Source of the DNA: Syntrophobacter sp963666995
GTDB taxonomy: Bacteria > Desulfobacterota > Syntrophobacteria > Syntrophobacterales > Syntrophobacteraceae
NCBI GenBank assembly: GCA_963666995.1
Contig: OY762941.1
Span: 5,518,001-5,582,000 of the forward strand
Reading direction: 5' to 3'
Length of the DNA stretch: 64,000 nucleotides
Shown in pieces: positions 43,970 to 52,338 of this stretch. Both the position numbers and the translations under genes were made by a program. The notes under the pieces were generated by a model. That model had not been told where the DNA came from, did no database searches, and was given only the letters and a program-made list of their open reading frames with translations. Position 1 is the stretch's first letter; each line of letters starts with the position of its first letter.

Positions 43970-46447
43970 ATGCCAAAAGAATTCCCGGAACTTTCACCGA
44001 AGGAACTTAGAGAATATATCGAGCCGGAAGCACTTCCTTTTGATTCCACCGCCTCCCTGGAGGGGCATGAAGACAGGGTAGTAGGTCAGGACAGAGCCAT
44101 CGATGCCATCCAGTTCGGCATGGGGATGAAAATGAGCGGGTACAACATTTTCATCGCCGGACCCGCCAAAGCCGGTATGACTTACATGGCGAAGTCCTTC
44201 ATCGAGGAACAGGCAAAGAAGGAGCCCACTCCGCCGGACTGGTGCTACGTCTACAACTTCAAGGAGCAGGACAAGCCGAAGTGCCTCAAGGTGTCCCCGG
44301 GCCGCGGCAAGCAGCTCAAAAAGGACCTCAACGAATTCATCGACACGCTGCAGGCCAAGATCCCCGAGGTCTTCGACAGCGACGATTACCGCGCGAAGGA
44401 AAGCGAGGTCCACCAGGCTTTCGAAAAACAGCGCAGGGAATACATCGACGAGTTGTCCGACCAGGCGAAGGAACAGGGCTTCATTCTTCAGTTTTCCCAG
44501 GTGGGAATGGTGATCATCCCCTCGAACAAAGAGGGCGAGCCGATGACCCAGGAAGACCTCCGCCACCTGAGCGAGGAGGAAAGGCTCTCGCTTCGGGAAA
44601 AGAGCGATGAACTGCACGAGAAGATGAAAGAAGCCATAAAGCGGATACGCGAGGCTGAAGCCGAATTCAAAGACAAGCACACCAAACTCGACAATGAAAT
44701 CGCCCTCTTTGTCGTCGGCCAGCTCATGGACACCTACGAGGACAGATACAAGGACGACGAGCAGGTCCTCGACCACCTGAAAATGATCCAGGAGGACATC
44801 CTCGAAAACATCGAGGACTTCAAGAAGAAGCCCGAGGCCGCGCAGCAGCCGGGGCAGCCGGCAGCGCCTTTCCCGATGCCCGCTCGCGAAACCGCGCTTC
44901 GAAAGTACGATGTGAACGTGCTCATCGACAACTCCGAAACGGTAGGCGCGCCCGTTGTGATCGAATCCAACCCGGCCTACCCCAATATTTTCGGTTCCAT
45001 CGAGCGGCAGGCGTGGTTCGGGGCTCTCTTCACCGATCACACCATGATCAAGCCGGGAGCGCTCCACAAGGCAAACGGCGGCTATCTCGTCATGAAGGCC
45101 CTGGACCTTTTGAAATGGTACATTTCCTACGAGGCCCTGAAAAGAGCGCTTCGCGACCAGGAAATCAGGATCGAGGATCTCGGGGAACTCTACGGCATCT
45201 TCAGCACCCGCACCATTCGGCCCGAGCCGATTCCCCTCACCGTCAAGATAGTCCTCACGGGCGACCCGTACATCTACCAGTTGCTCTACACCTATGACGA
45301 TCGTTTCCAGAAGCTTTTCAAAGTCAAGGCCCACATGGACGATCAGATGGACAGGAGCATGGAAAAAGTCATGGATTGCTCCAGGATGATGAGCCGCTAC
45401 TGTGTGGAACACAAGCTGCGCCATCTCGATCGGACGGGGGTCTCCAGGGTCATCGAATACAGCATCGAACTCACCGAGGACCGGGATAAGCTCTCCCTCG
45501 AACTCGGCAGCGTCGGGGATCTCTTGAAGGAAGCCGACTATTTTGCCGGTCTCGACAGTTCCGAACTCATCAAGCGGGAACACGTGGAACAGGCGATCAA
45601 GAAGCGGATCTACCGGTCCAACCTCGTGGAAGAGCGCATCAAGGAATTGACCGTAAAGGACATCTTCTGGGTTGAGACGGACGGCGGCAAGGTCGGACAG
45701 GTGAACGGCCTTTCCGTGCTCATGACCGGGGACCATGTTTTCGGAAAACCCAACCGGATCACCGCCACGGTGTCGGTGGGGCGCGAGGGCATGCTCTCAA
45801 TCGACCGGGAATCCAAGATGAGCGGCAGCAGTCACACGAAGGGACTCCTGATCCTGAGCGGCATTCTGAAAGACCGGTTCGCGCACAACAAGCCCATTTC
45901 ACTCACCGCGTCCCTGTGTTTCGAACAGAGCTACGGCATGGTGGACGGCGACAGCGCATCGAGCACCGAGCTGTATGTGCTGCTGAGCGCGATCGCCGAG
46001 GTCCCGATCAACCAGGGCATCGCGGTCACGGGTTCGGTCAGCCAGAAAGGGGAAATCCAGCCCATCGGAGGAGTCAATTACAAGATCAAGGGCTTCTTCG
46101 ACATCTGCCAACACAAGGGACTCACCGGAAAACAGGGAGTGGTCATCCCGTCCAAGAACATCCGCAACCTCATGCTGGACCAGGATGTAATCGATGCGGT
46201 GAAGGAAGGGAAATTCCATATCTGGCCGGTTTCCACGATAGAAGAAGGGATAGAACTCCTCACCGGCATGGAAGCCGGAAAGATGCAGCCGGACGGGACT
46301 TACCCGGAAGGCACGCTGTTCCGCAAGGTCGATGACCGGTTGAAGGAGATCGCGGAAATCGTCCGGGCCTTCGGCAAGGAATCGGACAACAGCAAGAAGT
46401 CCGAAGAAGAGGAAAGCGGAGGCGGCTGCCCGCATCACCCCGAATAA
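43970..46447 (+). CDS. Lon-like ATP-dependent protease (AAA_32/LonB type)
   Basis: 825 aa. N-terminal part with a P-loop-like AGPAKAGMTYMAK (about residue 63), a long charged coiled coil (about 130-290), the ATPase remainder (PGALHKANGGYLVMKALDLL) and a C-terminal Lon protease domain. The catalytic dyad is Ser662 in DGDSASST and Lys705 in GGVNYKIKGFF, 43 residues apart as in E. coli Lon. The Walker A lysine is replaced by Met, an odd point, though relatives often have Arg there. No membrane segments. GGAGAAAGAGGAG precedes ATG 43970. An intrinsic terminator follows. Confidence 0.9.
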   Translation: MPKEFPELSPKELREYIEPEALPFDSTASLEGHEDRVVGQDRAIDAIQFGMGMKMSGYNIFIAGPAKAGMTYMAKSFIEEQAKKEPTPPDWCYVYNFKEQDKPKCLKVSPGRGKQLKKDLNEFIDTLQAKIPEVFDSDDYRAKESEVHQAFEKQRREYIDELSDQAKEQGFILQFSQVGMVIIPSNKEGEPMTQEDLRHLSEEERLSLREKSDELHEKMKEAIKRIREAEAEFKDKHTKLDNEIALFVVGQLMDTYEDRYKDDEQVLDHLKMIQEDILENIEDFKKKPEAAQQPGQPAAPFPMPARETALRKYDVNVLIDNSETVGAPVVIESNPAYPNIFGSIERQAWFGALFTDHTMIKPGALHKANGGYLVMKALDLLKWYISYEALKRALRDQEIRIEDLGELYGIFSTRTIRPEPIPLTVKIVLTGDPYIYQLLYTYDDRFQKLFKVKAHMDDQMDRSMEKVMDCSRMMSRYCVEHKLRHLDRTGVSRVIEYSIELTEDRDKLSLELGSVGDLLKEADYFAGLDSSELIKREHVEQAIKKRIYRSNLVEERIKELTVKDIFWVETDGGKVGQVNGLSVLMTGDHVFGKPNRITATVSVGREGMLSIDRESKMSGSSHTKGLLILSGILKDRFAHNKPISLTASLCFEQSYGMVDGDSASSTELYVLLSAIAEVPINQGIAVTGSVSQKGEIQPIGGVNYKIKGFFDICQHKGLTGKQGVVIPSKNIRNLMLDQDVIDAVKEGKFHIWPVSTIEEGIELLTGMEAGKMQPDGTYPEGTLFRKVDDRLKEIAEIVRAFGKESDNSKKSEEEESGGGCPHHPE

Positions 46448-46496
46448 CAGACACCCGGGGGAAACCCCGCAAAACCGCAACACGTAATATTCCATA

Positions 46497-46530
46497 AGCT
46501 GATCCCGCTCCGGCGGGATCGGCTTTTTTT
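46497..46530 (+). terminator. Intrinsic terminator of the Lon-like gene
   Basis: 12-bp stem AGCTGATCCCGC, TCCG loop, GCGGGATCGGCT (one T-G pair), followed directly by six or seven T. It lies 50 bp after the stop at 46447 and separates the gene from the CRISPR region. Confidence 0.9.
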
Positions 46531-46651
46531 ATCCCGGCCCACCCGGAAAGCCCGCCGGCCCACCATGCATTCCACCGAGTCATTTCACCGGCTTATTTCA
46601 CCCGCCCGGCAGGTCGCAAGACCGCGTGGCAAATACCCGCGGCATGGCAGG

Positions 46652-46688
46652 GCTTCAATCGCCCGAAGGCCCTGCGTGTCATTTCAAG
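46652..46688. repeat. Stray CRISPR repeat 1 (degenerate)
   Basis: 37-nt copy of the array repeat with C at position 2 and CCCTG where the array has CTCTG. Followed by a 101-bp unit that is itself duplicated after stray repeat 2. Outside the regular array, it is probably an old trailer-end repeat. Confidence 0.8.
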
Positions 46689-46789
46689 TCGTGGAATTCG
46701 GAGGTCCGAGTGGTTTTCACCTCCTTGGCGGGAGTGGCAAAAAAAGGCGTCGGGGTGGTTTCTGCACGGAGAGGGCGACCCAATGAGTC

Positions 46790-46826
46790 GCTTCAATCGC
46801 CCGAAGGCTCTGCGTGTCATTTCAAG
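46790..46826. repeat. Stray CRISPR repeat 2
   Basis: 37-nt copy differing from the array consensus only at position 2 (C for T), the same variant as in the first regular repeat at 47106. It is separated from that repeat by 279 bp instead of a spacer, because the intervening 101-bp-type unit is interrupted by an inserted element. Confidence 0.85.
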
Positions 46827-46892
46827 TCGTGGAATTCCGAGATCCGAGTGATTTTCACCTCCTTTGGCAGGAGTGGCATAAAAAAAGCGTCG

Positions 46893-47067
46893 GGGTGGCC
46901 CGGATACTTGCTATCCGGGCGCGAAGCGCAAGAGGTTTCGAAAAATTTGAAGGATTAAGTCTGCTGCGAAACAGAAGATTCGATGGATAAGTCCGGCAGT
47001 GCGACGCCGTTTTTGTCCGGACCTCTTGTCCTGGCGGACCCGGATAACAAGTATCCGGGCCACCCAA
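46893..47067. mobile_element. MITE-like element with 27-bp inverted ends
   Basis: The left end 46893-46919 and right end 47039-47065 are inverted copies with one mismatch; each contains a palindrome around CCCGGATACTTG. It interrupts a unit that exists uninterrupted at 46689-46789. GGGGTGG occurs on both sides (46892-46898 and 47068-47074), which could be a 7-bp target duplication, although GGGTGG also belongs to the inverted end. No coding capacity. Related palindromic ends flank the insertion sequence near 60250 and 62130. Confidence 0.7.
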
Positions 47068-47105
47068 GGGGTGGTTTCTGCACGGAGAGGGCGACCCAAT
47101 GAGTC

Positions 47106-48139
47106 GCTTCAATCGCCCGAAGGCTCTGCGTGTCATTTCAAGATTTCCTTTTTTTGGCCCAATGTGGATTTCTGGAATTGTTTCAATCGCCCGAAGGCTC
47201 TGCGTGTCATTTCAAGACTGAACGTTGTCCAGGCAATGGACGCTCTGTATAAGTTTCAATCGCCCGAAGGCTCTGCGTGTCATTTCAAGGGATATTTTTT
47301 GAAACTAGGGATCATTTTATTGCAGGCGGTTTCAATCGCCCGAAGGCTCTGCGTGTCATTTCAAGTTAAATGAGGAGGAGTGAACGAGTACAGAATCAGA
47401 GTTTCAATCGCCCGAAGGCTCTGCGTGTCATTTCAAGTTATGGGGGAAAACAATACTACCACTCTTGCAGTGGTCTGTCAGGGTTTCAATCGCCCGAAGG
47501 CTCTGCGTGTCATTTCAAGCATATTCCTTGAGGAGCTTAGCGGCTTTATTTTTTATTCCGTTTCAATCGCCCGAAGGCTCTGCGTGTCATTTCAAGAGCC
47601 TCTATAACCTTTCTTGTCCCTCCTCGGGAGACAGAGGGTTTCAATCGCCCGAAGGCTCTGCGTGTCATTTCAAGTATATTGTTCTTCGGTGTGATGAAGG
47701 CACAAAGCGAGTCGTTTCAATCGCCCGAAGGCTCTGCGTGTCATTTCAAGCTCTAAAAATTGTAAAGTAGTCAACCCCTCAGAGACTAAAGTTTCAATCG
47801 CCCGAAGGCTCTGCGTGTCATTTCAAGAAAAAGTTCCTCATATTTGCAACGAAGATTGTTTTGATAAGTTTCAATCGCCCGAAGGCTCTGCGTGTCATTT
47901 CAAGTTTGCCGACGGGAAGATTGCACGGGTTGTGAAGGCGATGGGTTTCAATCGCCCGAAGGCTCTGCGTGTCATTTCAAGCCAGTAGACAAATGACCCA
48001 TCCAGCATTTCGGTGCATATTTGTTTCAATCGCCCGAAGGCTCTGCGTGTCATTTCAAGGCCTCCTTATATGTCTCCCAAGCCTTCCCCGCGTCCCCCTC
48101 AGGTTTCAATCGCCCGAAGGCTCTGCGTGTCATTTCAAG
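47106..48139 (-). CRISPR. CRISPR array, 14 repeats of 37 nt and 13 spacers
   Basis: Repeats start at 47106, 47180, 47253, 47329, 47401, 47483, 47560, 47638, 47714, 47791, 47868, 47945, 48023 and 48103. On the + strand they begin GTTTCAATCGCCCGAAGG and end GTGTCATTTCAAG; all look identical except the first, which begins GCTT. Spacers are 35-45 nt and all different. Read on the minus strand the repeat ends in ATTGAAAC, the usual crRNA 5'-handle source for type I/III systems, so I infer minus-strand transcription with the leader right of 48139. Variant and stray repeats at the left agree with a trailer there. No cas gene is present within the window. Confidence 0.98.
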
Positions 48140-49258
48140 GGCACCCCTGCGAACCGGCTTCCAGTGCGGCCCCGTTGGCCCCAAACCGGTAACCTCCCAA
48201 AAGAGGCCTCCCGACAGACACAAAAAACCAGCCAAACGACGGCCCAAACACAATAAAATGTAGACGATTCAATGAGATAGTCAAAAGCGGTAACCTCCCC
48301 CGATTTTGGCCGTTTTTTGAAACTCAACTAATTCACAATGGAATCGGGTCCTTGGCCCACTTTTCCCCAGACTGGAACCTCGACGCCCAGCATACACGTC
48401 ACATTCCCACGATGCCACAATAAATAGAATAAAACATCGCACCTTGCCAGCAAAATCTGTGAAGCCCTGAAATCTGCAAGAACGGCAGGGTTTGCAAGAC
48501 CAGTGGCCTTACAAACGGCACGAGTTGCGAGACCGGTGGCTTTACAAACTCCAGGTTCTGCAAACGCCAAGCTCTACAAAGGGCGTGCTTTGCGGAGCGA
48601 CATGCTTTACCCGCCCGGCAAAACTTGCAATCCTCTCGCGTCCGTCCCGGGTCCACATGAAGCATCCAGGCAAGAGGGTCCATTCGGCCGGCCGGGAGAA
48701 TAAAATCGCAACCAGTCGTCACACCCAAAACCATGGTTGCGATCGGCGATCCAAAGATACCCCTCCTAAATTCCACCCCCTAACTGCCTGTTATTTTCAG
48801 AGGTGGGTTTCAAATCCTCCGAAACGTGCGCTTCAATCCCGCACCGGGCGATTGAAGTGGGTTGAAATCCACGGCGATTCCTCCATGATCGGCAACACCC
48901 CCCCTCAATTGTCGCCGGAATCGTCATTTTCGGCGTTCTCTCAAGTCAAAAGAACTTGACATGCTCGGGCGATCCCTTAGAATACGAAAACTTCCGGAAG
49001 GAAGCGAACATCCACGGGAACTTATCACGCGGGACGGCTGCCCCGGCAAACGCCCCCTACGAAGCGCAAATACTTTCCAACGGTCGATGCCGGTCCCCTC
49101 GATCGGCGAAAATCCCGGGAAGATGCCGGCCGCGTTGCGCTGGGTTGACTGCTCCCGCTCACCCCGGAGCGGCCCTGAACCCCGAGCGGGAATTGCCGAC
49201 CGGGAGCGATGAAAGAACTTGAACGACTGAGCGATGCAATATCCGAGGACGGTTCGTT
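48140..49258. other. Gene-free region: putative CRISPR leader and imperfect tandem repeats
   Basis: 48140-48310 is the candidate leader, AT-rich in part, with the direct repeat GGTAACCTCCC at 48188-48198 and 48289-48299. About 48492-48640 holds four or five imperfect units of about 33 bp sharing TTGCnAGACCnGTGGC and TTTACAAAC. 48831-48857 has an inverted repeat CTTCAATC...GATTGAAG that resembles the start of the CRISPR repeat. No open frame here looks like a real gene; the korD promoter should lie at the right end. Confidence 0.55.
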
Positions 49259-49543
49259 ATGAAATATTGGAGAATTCCCCTTGATGCCGGTCTGATCGAC
49301 GTTTCGAAGGGGACCGTTCATATCCTGGAGGACAGGTGCAAGGGGTGCGGGTTTTGCGTGGAGTATTGCCCGCGCGACGTGCTGGAGATGTCGCCGCGGT
49401 ATAATGTCAAAGGGTACCATCCTCCGCAGGTGAAGAAGCCCGATGTCTGCGTAAACTGCCATTATTGCGAAACCATCTGTCCCGATTTTGCAATCTTTTC
49501 GGTAGAAGCCCCGGAAGATCTTTCACCGTCCGCGTCCGAATGA
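49259..49543 (+). CDS. korD: 2-oxoacid:ferredoxin oxidoreductase delta (ferredoxin) subunit
   Basis: 94-aa two-cluster ferredoxin: CKGCGFCVEYCPRDVL and CVNCHYCETICPDFAI. The pattern and its place before korA-korB-korC identify it as the delta subunit of a four-subunit 2-oxoglutarate-type oxidoreductase. It carries electrons from the thiamine diphosphate centre to external ferredoxin. AGGACGG precedes ATG 49259. Confidence 0.92.
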   Translation: MKYWRIPLDAGLIDVSKGTVHILEDRCKGCGFCVEYCPRDVLEMSPRYNVKGYHPPQVKKPDVCVNCHYCETICPDFAIFSVEAPEDLSPSASE

Positions 49544-49625
49544 GGCATTTCCGGTCCCGTGTCTTTCCGAACGCGGACCGTTGGCGAAGTGTGGGAACGA
49601 TCCGTTTCCCTTGAGGAACGAGCAA

Positions 49626-50783
49626 ATGAAGCCGCCAATTCTTACAGGACAACATTTCATCACGGGCGACATCGCCTGCGCCGAAGGAGCGCTCGCCGCG
49701 GGCTGCCGTTTTTTTGCGGGCTATCCGATCACTCCCGCGACCGAGATCGCCGAACGCTTGGCCGGGAGGCTCCCCGAGGTCGGCGGCACGTTCATCCAGA
49801 TGGAAGACGAAATCGCCGCCATGGCCGCGGTGCTTGGCGCTTCCAACGCCGGAGTGAAGAGCATGACCGCGACCTCGGGACCCGGATTCAGCCTCATGAT
49901 GGAAAACCTCGGACTCGGGATCTGTACGGAAACGCCCTGCGTGGTGGTGGACGTTCAGAGGGCGGGACCGGCCACCGGGCTGCCCACGCTCGGGGCACAG
50001 GGGGACATGATGCAGGCGAGGTGGGGTTCCCACGGGCACTACGAGATCATCGCGCTCGCGCCGGCCTCGCCTCAGGAACTGTTCCACCTGACGATCGCGG
50101 CTTTTAATCTCAGCGAAACCTACCGGCTCCCGGTGCTTGTCATGACGGATGAAGTGATCGGGCACTTGAGCGAGAGGGTCCTCATCCCTGACGAATCTTC
50201 CATCAGGACCCGTTCGAGGCCGAAGCCCAGGGGCAGAAAGGACCGGTTCAGACCTTTTCGGCCCGGACCGAACGGAGTTGCGCCCATGGCCGTTGCCGGC
50301 GAAGGATACGGTGTTCATGTTACCGGCTTGACCCATGACGAGCGGGGCTATCCCTGTATGGATTCGGAAGTCCAGGCGGAAATGATGGAGCGGCTGACTT
50401 CGAAAATCCGGCGAAACCTCAAGGAAATCCTCCGGACCGAAAGCTATCGGCTGGATGATGCCGAGATTGCGATCGTCTCCTACGGCGTCTCCGCGCGCAG
50501 CAGCATGGCCGCGGTTGATGAAGCGCGAAGAGAAGGCATAAAGGCCGGCCTGTTGAGGCTGATCACCGTCTGGCCCTTCCCCGAGGACCGGATCAGGGAG
50601 CTGTCGAACCAGGTGCGCGGACTTCTCACCGTCGAGATCAACCTGGGGCAGATCCATCTCGAAGTGCAAAGGTGCGCGGCGGGAAGAGTCCCTTCAGTTC
50701 TGGTGGGCCATGCAGGGGGTTCGGTGATACCGCCCGAACGCATCGTTGAAGCGATACGGGAAATGAAGCATGCATGGGCTTAG
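49626..50783 (+). CDS. korA: 2-oxoacid:ferredoxin oxidoreductase alpha subunit
   Basis: 385 aa, with FAGYPITPATEIAE, QMEDEIAAMAAVLGASNAG and TATSGPGFSLMMEN, the pyrimidine-binding domain of 2-oxoglutarate/2-oxoacid:ferredoxin oxidoreductases, and a C-terminal transketolase-like domain (SYGVSARSSMAAVDEARREG). Start ATG 49626 has TGAGGAACG upstream; the frame opening at 49581 has none. The substrate is most likely 2-oxoglutarate, but branched-chain 2-oxoacids cannot be excluded. Confidence 0.93.
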   Translation: MKPPILTGQHFITGDIACAEGALAAGCRFFAGYPITPATEIAERLAGRLPEVGGTFIQMEDEIAAMAAVLGASNAGVKSMTATSGPGFSLMMENLGLGICTETPCVVVDVQRAGPATGLPTLGAQGDMMQARWGSHGHYEIIALAPASPQELFHLTIAAFNLSETYRLPVLVMTDEVIGHLSERVLIPDESSIRTRSRPKPRGRKDRFRPFRPGPNGVAPMAVAGEGYGVHVTGLTHDERGYPCMDSEVQAEMMERLTSKIRRNLKEILRTESYRLDDAEIAIVSYGVSARSSMAAVDEARREGIKAGLLRLITVWPFPEDRIRELSNQVRGLLTVEINLGQIHLEVQRCAAGRVPSVLVGHAGGSVIPPERIVEAIREMKHAWA

Positions 50784-50838
50784 GCTCAGGTTTTTGCGGG
50801 CCGGCAGGCCCACCCCTTCGCTCATCACAGGAGTCGTA

Positions 50839-51681
50839 ATGGACAAAGTCAAACCGCGCAAGGCCCATCCGCTGGACAATCTCCTGCGCACGGACCGCAT
50901 TCCGCATATATGGTGCCCCGGCTGCGGCATAGGCACGGCCTTTTCCTCGTGCCTCGTCGCCATGCAGGCGAGCGGGATCGACCTCGAAAAGACGGTCATG
51001 GTCTCGGGGATCGGCTGTTCGGGCCGCGGGGCGGGCTATACGAAACTCGATTCCTACCATACCACTCACGGCAGGGCCATTCCCTTTGCCACCGGCATGA
51101 AGCTCGCCAACCCGGAACTGAACGTCGTCGTCTTCAGCGGCGACGGAGACCTTTTTGCCATCGGGGGCAATCATTTCATCCATGCGGCGAGGCGAAACGT
51201 CGATTTGACCGTCATTTGCGTAAACAACCTGAACTACGGCATGACCGGGGGCCAGGCCGCCGCCACAACACCGTGCATGGCCAAGACCACCACGACCCCC
51301 AGGGGAAATCCCGAGCCTCCGTTCAATCTTCCGCTTCTCGCGTATGCATCGGGTGCGAGCTACGTGGCACGATGGACCATCCTTCATACGAGAGACCTCA
51401 CGAAATCCATCGAAGAGGCGCTGACGAGGAACGGCTTCTCGTTTATCGAAGTGCTGGCACCCTGCCCCACCGGCTACGGACGGCGCAATCGGGAAAGCCC
51501 TCTGGATTCCCTCAGGATCTACCAGGAACGTACGATCACGAGGAACGGGGCGAACCCCGCCGAGGTGATGCTCGACTACAACCGGGGCATCACCCTGGGG
51601 AAATTCGTCGACCAGGAGAAGCCCACCTTCTCCGAAGTCTACGACAAGACCTGCCGCCCGGCCTCGCCCGGCGCGGTATAG
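50839..51681 (+). CDS. korB: 2-oxoacid:ferredoxin oxidoreductase beta subunit
   Basis: 280 aa; binds thiamine diphosphate. IWCPGCGIGT at the N-terminus, SGIGCSGRG, and the ThDP motif VFSGDGDLFAIGGNHFIHAARRN are typical, as are NNLNYGMTGGQ and EVLAPCPTGYGR. ATG 50839 has CAGGAG upstream and sits 55 bp after korA. Works with korA, korC and korD to cleave a 2-oxoacid oxidatively with CoA, reducing ferredoxin. Confidence 0.94.
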   Translation: MDKVKPRKAHPLDNLLRTDRIPHIWCPGCGIGTAFSSCLVAMQASGIDLEKTVMVSGIGCSGRGAGYTKLDSYHTTHGRAIPFATGMKLANPELNVVVFSGDGDLFAIGGNHFIHAARRNVDLTVICVNNLNYGMTGGQAAATTPCMAKTTTTPRGNPEPPFNLPLLAYASGASYVARWTILHTRDLTKSIEEALTRNGFSFIEVLAPCPTGYGRRNRESPLDSLRIYQERTITRNGANPAEVMLDYNRGITLGKFVDQEKPTFSEVYDKTCRPASPGAV

Positions 51682-51696
51682 GCCCACACGGAAGGA

Positions 51697-52338
51697 ATGG
51701 ATTTGAACACCGCTGCACGAGAGAACGGCAACTCCATGAATGGCAAACCCCCGGCTTCGGCGCGGAAGGAAATCATCCTTACCGGCTTCGGGGGACAGGG
51801 AATCGTACTTGCCGGGCAGATCCTCGGGAAAGCCGCGAGCCTCATCGACCGCAAGGAGAGCACTCTCACCCAGTCCTACGGTCCTGAAGCGCGGGGCGGC
51901 GCATGCAGCGCCCAGGTGATCATTTCAAACGAAACCATTCATTACCCTTACGTGCGAAAGGCCGACATTCTGCTCTGCATGTCCCAGGGAGGATTCGAGA
52001 AGTACGCGGGGATGGTCAAAGAACGGTCCACCCTGATTGTCGACCAGGACCTGGTAACCCCCCGGGGAGTCACCTGCACGGACATCTTTTCCATCCCCGC
52101 CACCCGGCTGGCAGAGGAAATGGGCAAGAAGATGATGGCCAACATCGTCATGCTGGGATTTTTCACCGCCGTCAGCAGTGCGGTTTCCGCCGCCGCCGTC
52201 CGTGAGACCGTTAGAGACGTCGTGCCCAAAGGCACGGAGGACCTGAACGTCGCGGCGTTCAGCAAGGGTTTCGAGTTCGGAATCGCCACTTTGAAGGGGC
52301 GTCAGAAAAAGGCCGAAGGGAAGAAGGGGGCCAGGTGA
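51697..52338 (+). CDS. korC: 2-oxoacid:ferredoxin oxidoreductase gamma subunit
   Basis: 213 aa, with TGFGGQGIVLAGQILGKA and YGPEARGGACSAQVI, the gamma-subunit signature. About 24 unusual residues precede the core; an alternative start is the ATG at 51736 (MNGKPP). Its stop TGA shares one base with the next ATG (52338), suggesting coupled translation of the oxidoreductase with the downstream flavoprotein, and hence a physical link. Confidence 0.92.
   Translation: MDLNTAARENGNSMNGKPPASARKEIILTGFGGQGIVLAGQILGKAASLIDRKESTLTQSYGPEARGGACSAQVIISNETIHYPYVRKADILLCMSQGGFEKYAGMVKERSTLIVDQDLVTPRGVTCTDIFSIPATRLAEEMGKKMMANIVMLGFFTAVSSAVSAAAVRETVRDVVPKGTEDLNVAAFSKGFEFGIATLKGRQKKAEGKKGAR

Noticed and set aside
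47380..48263. Open frames running through the CRISPR array
   Set aside because: They translate the repeat (SIARRLCVSFQ and similar) and are not proteins.
48328..48776. Two overlapping minus-strand frames (80 and 125 codons) right of the CRISPR array
   Set aside because: They translate the decayed 33-bp tandem repeats and have no ribosome site or domain.
48831..48857. tracrRNA-like anti-repeat for a type II CRISPR
   Set aside because: Only about 12 bases match the repeat, no cas9 is present, and the repeat form is of type I/III kind.
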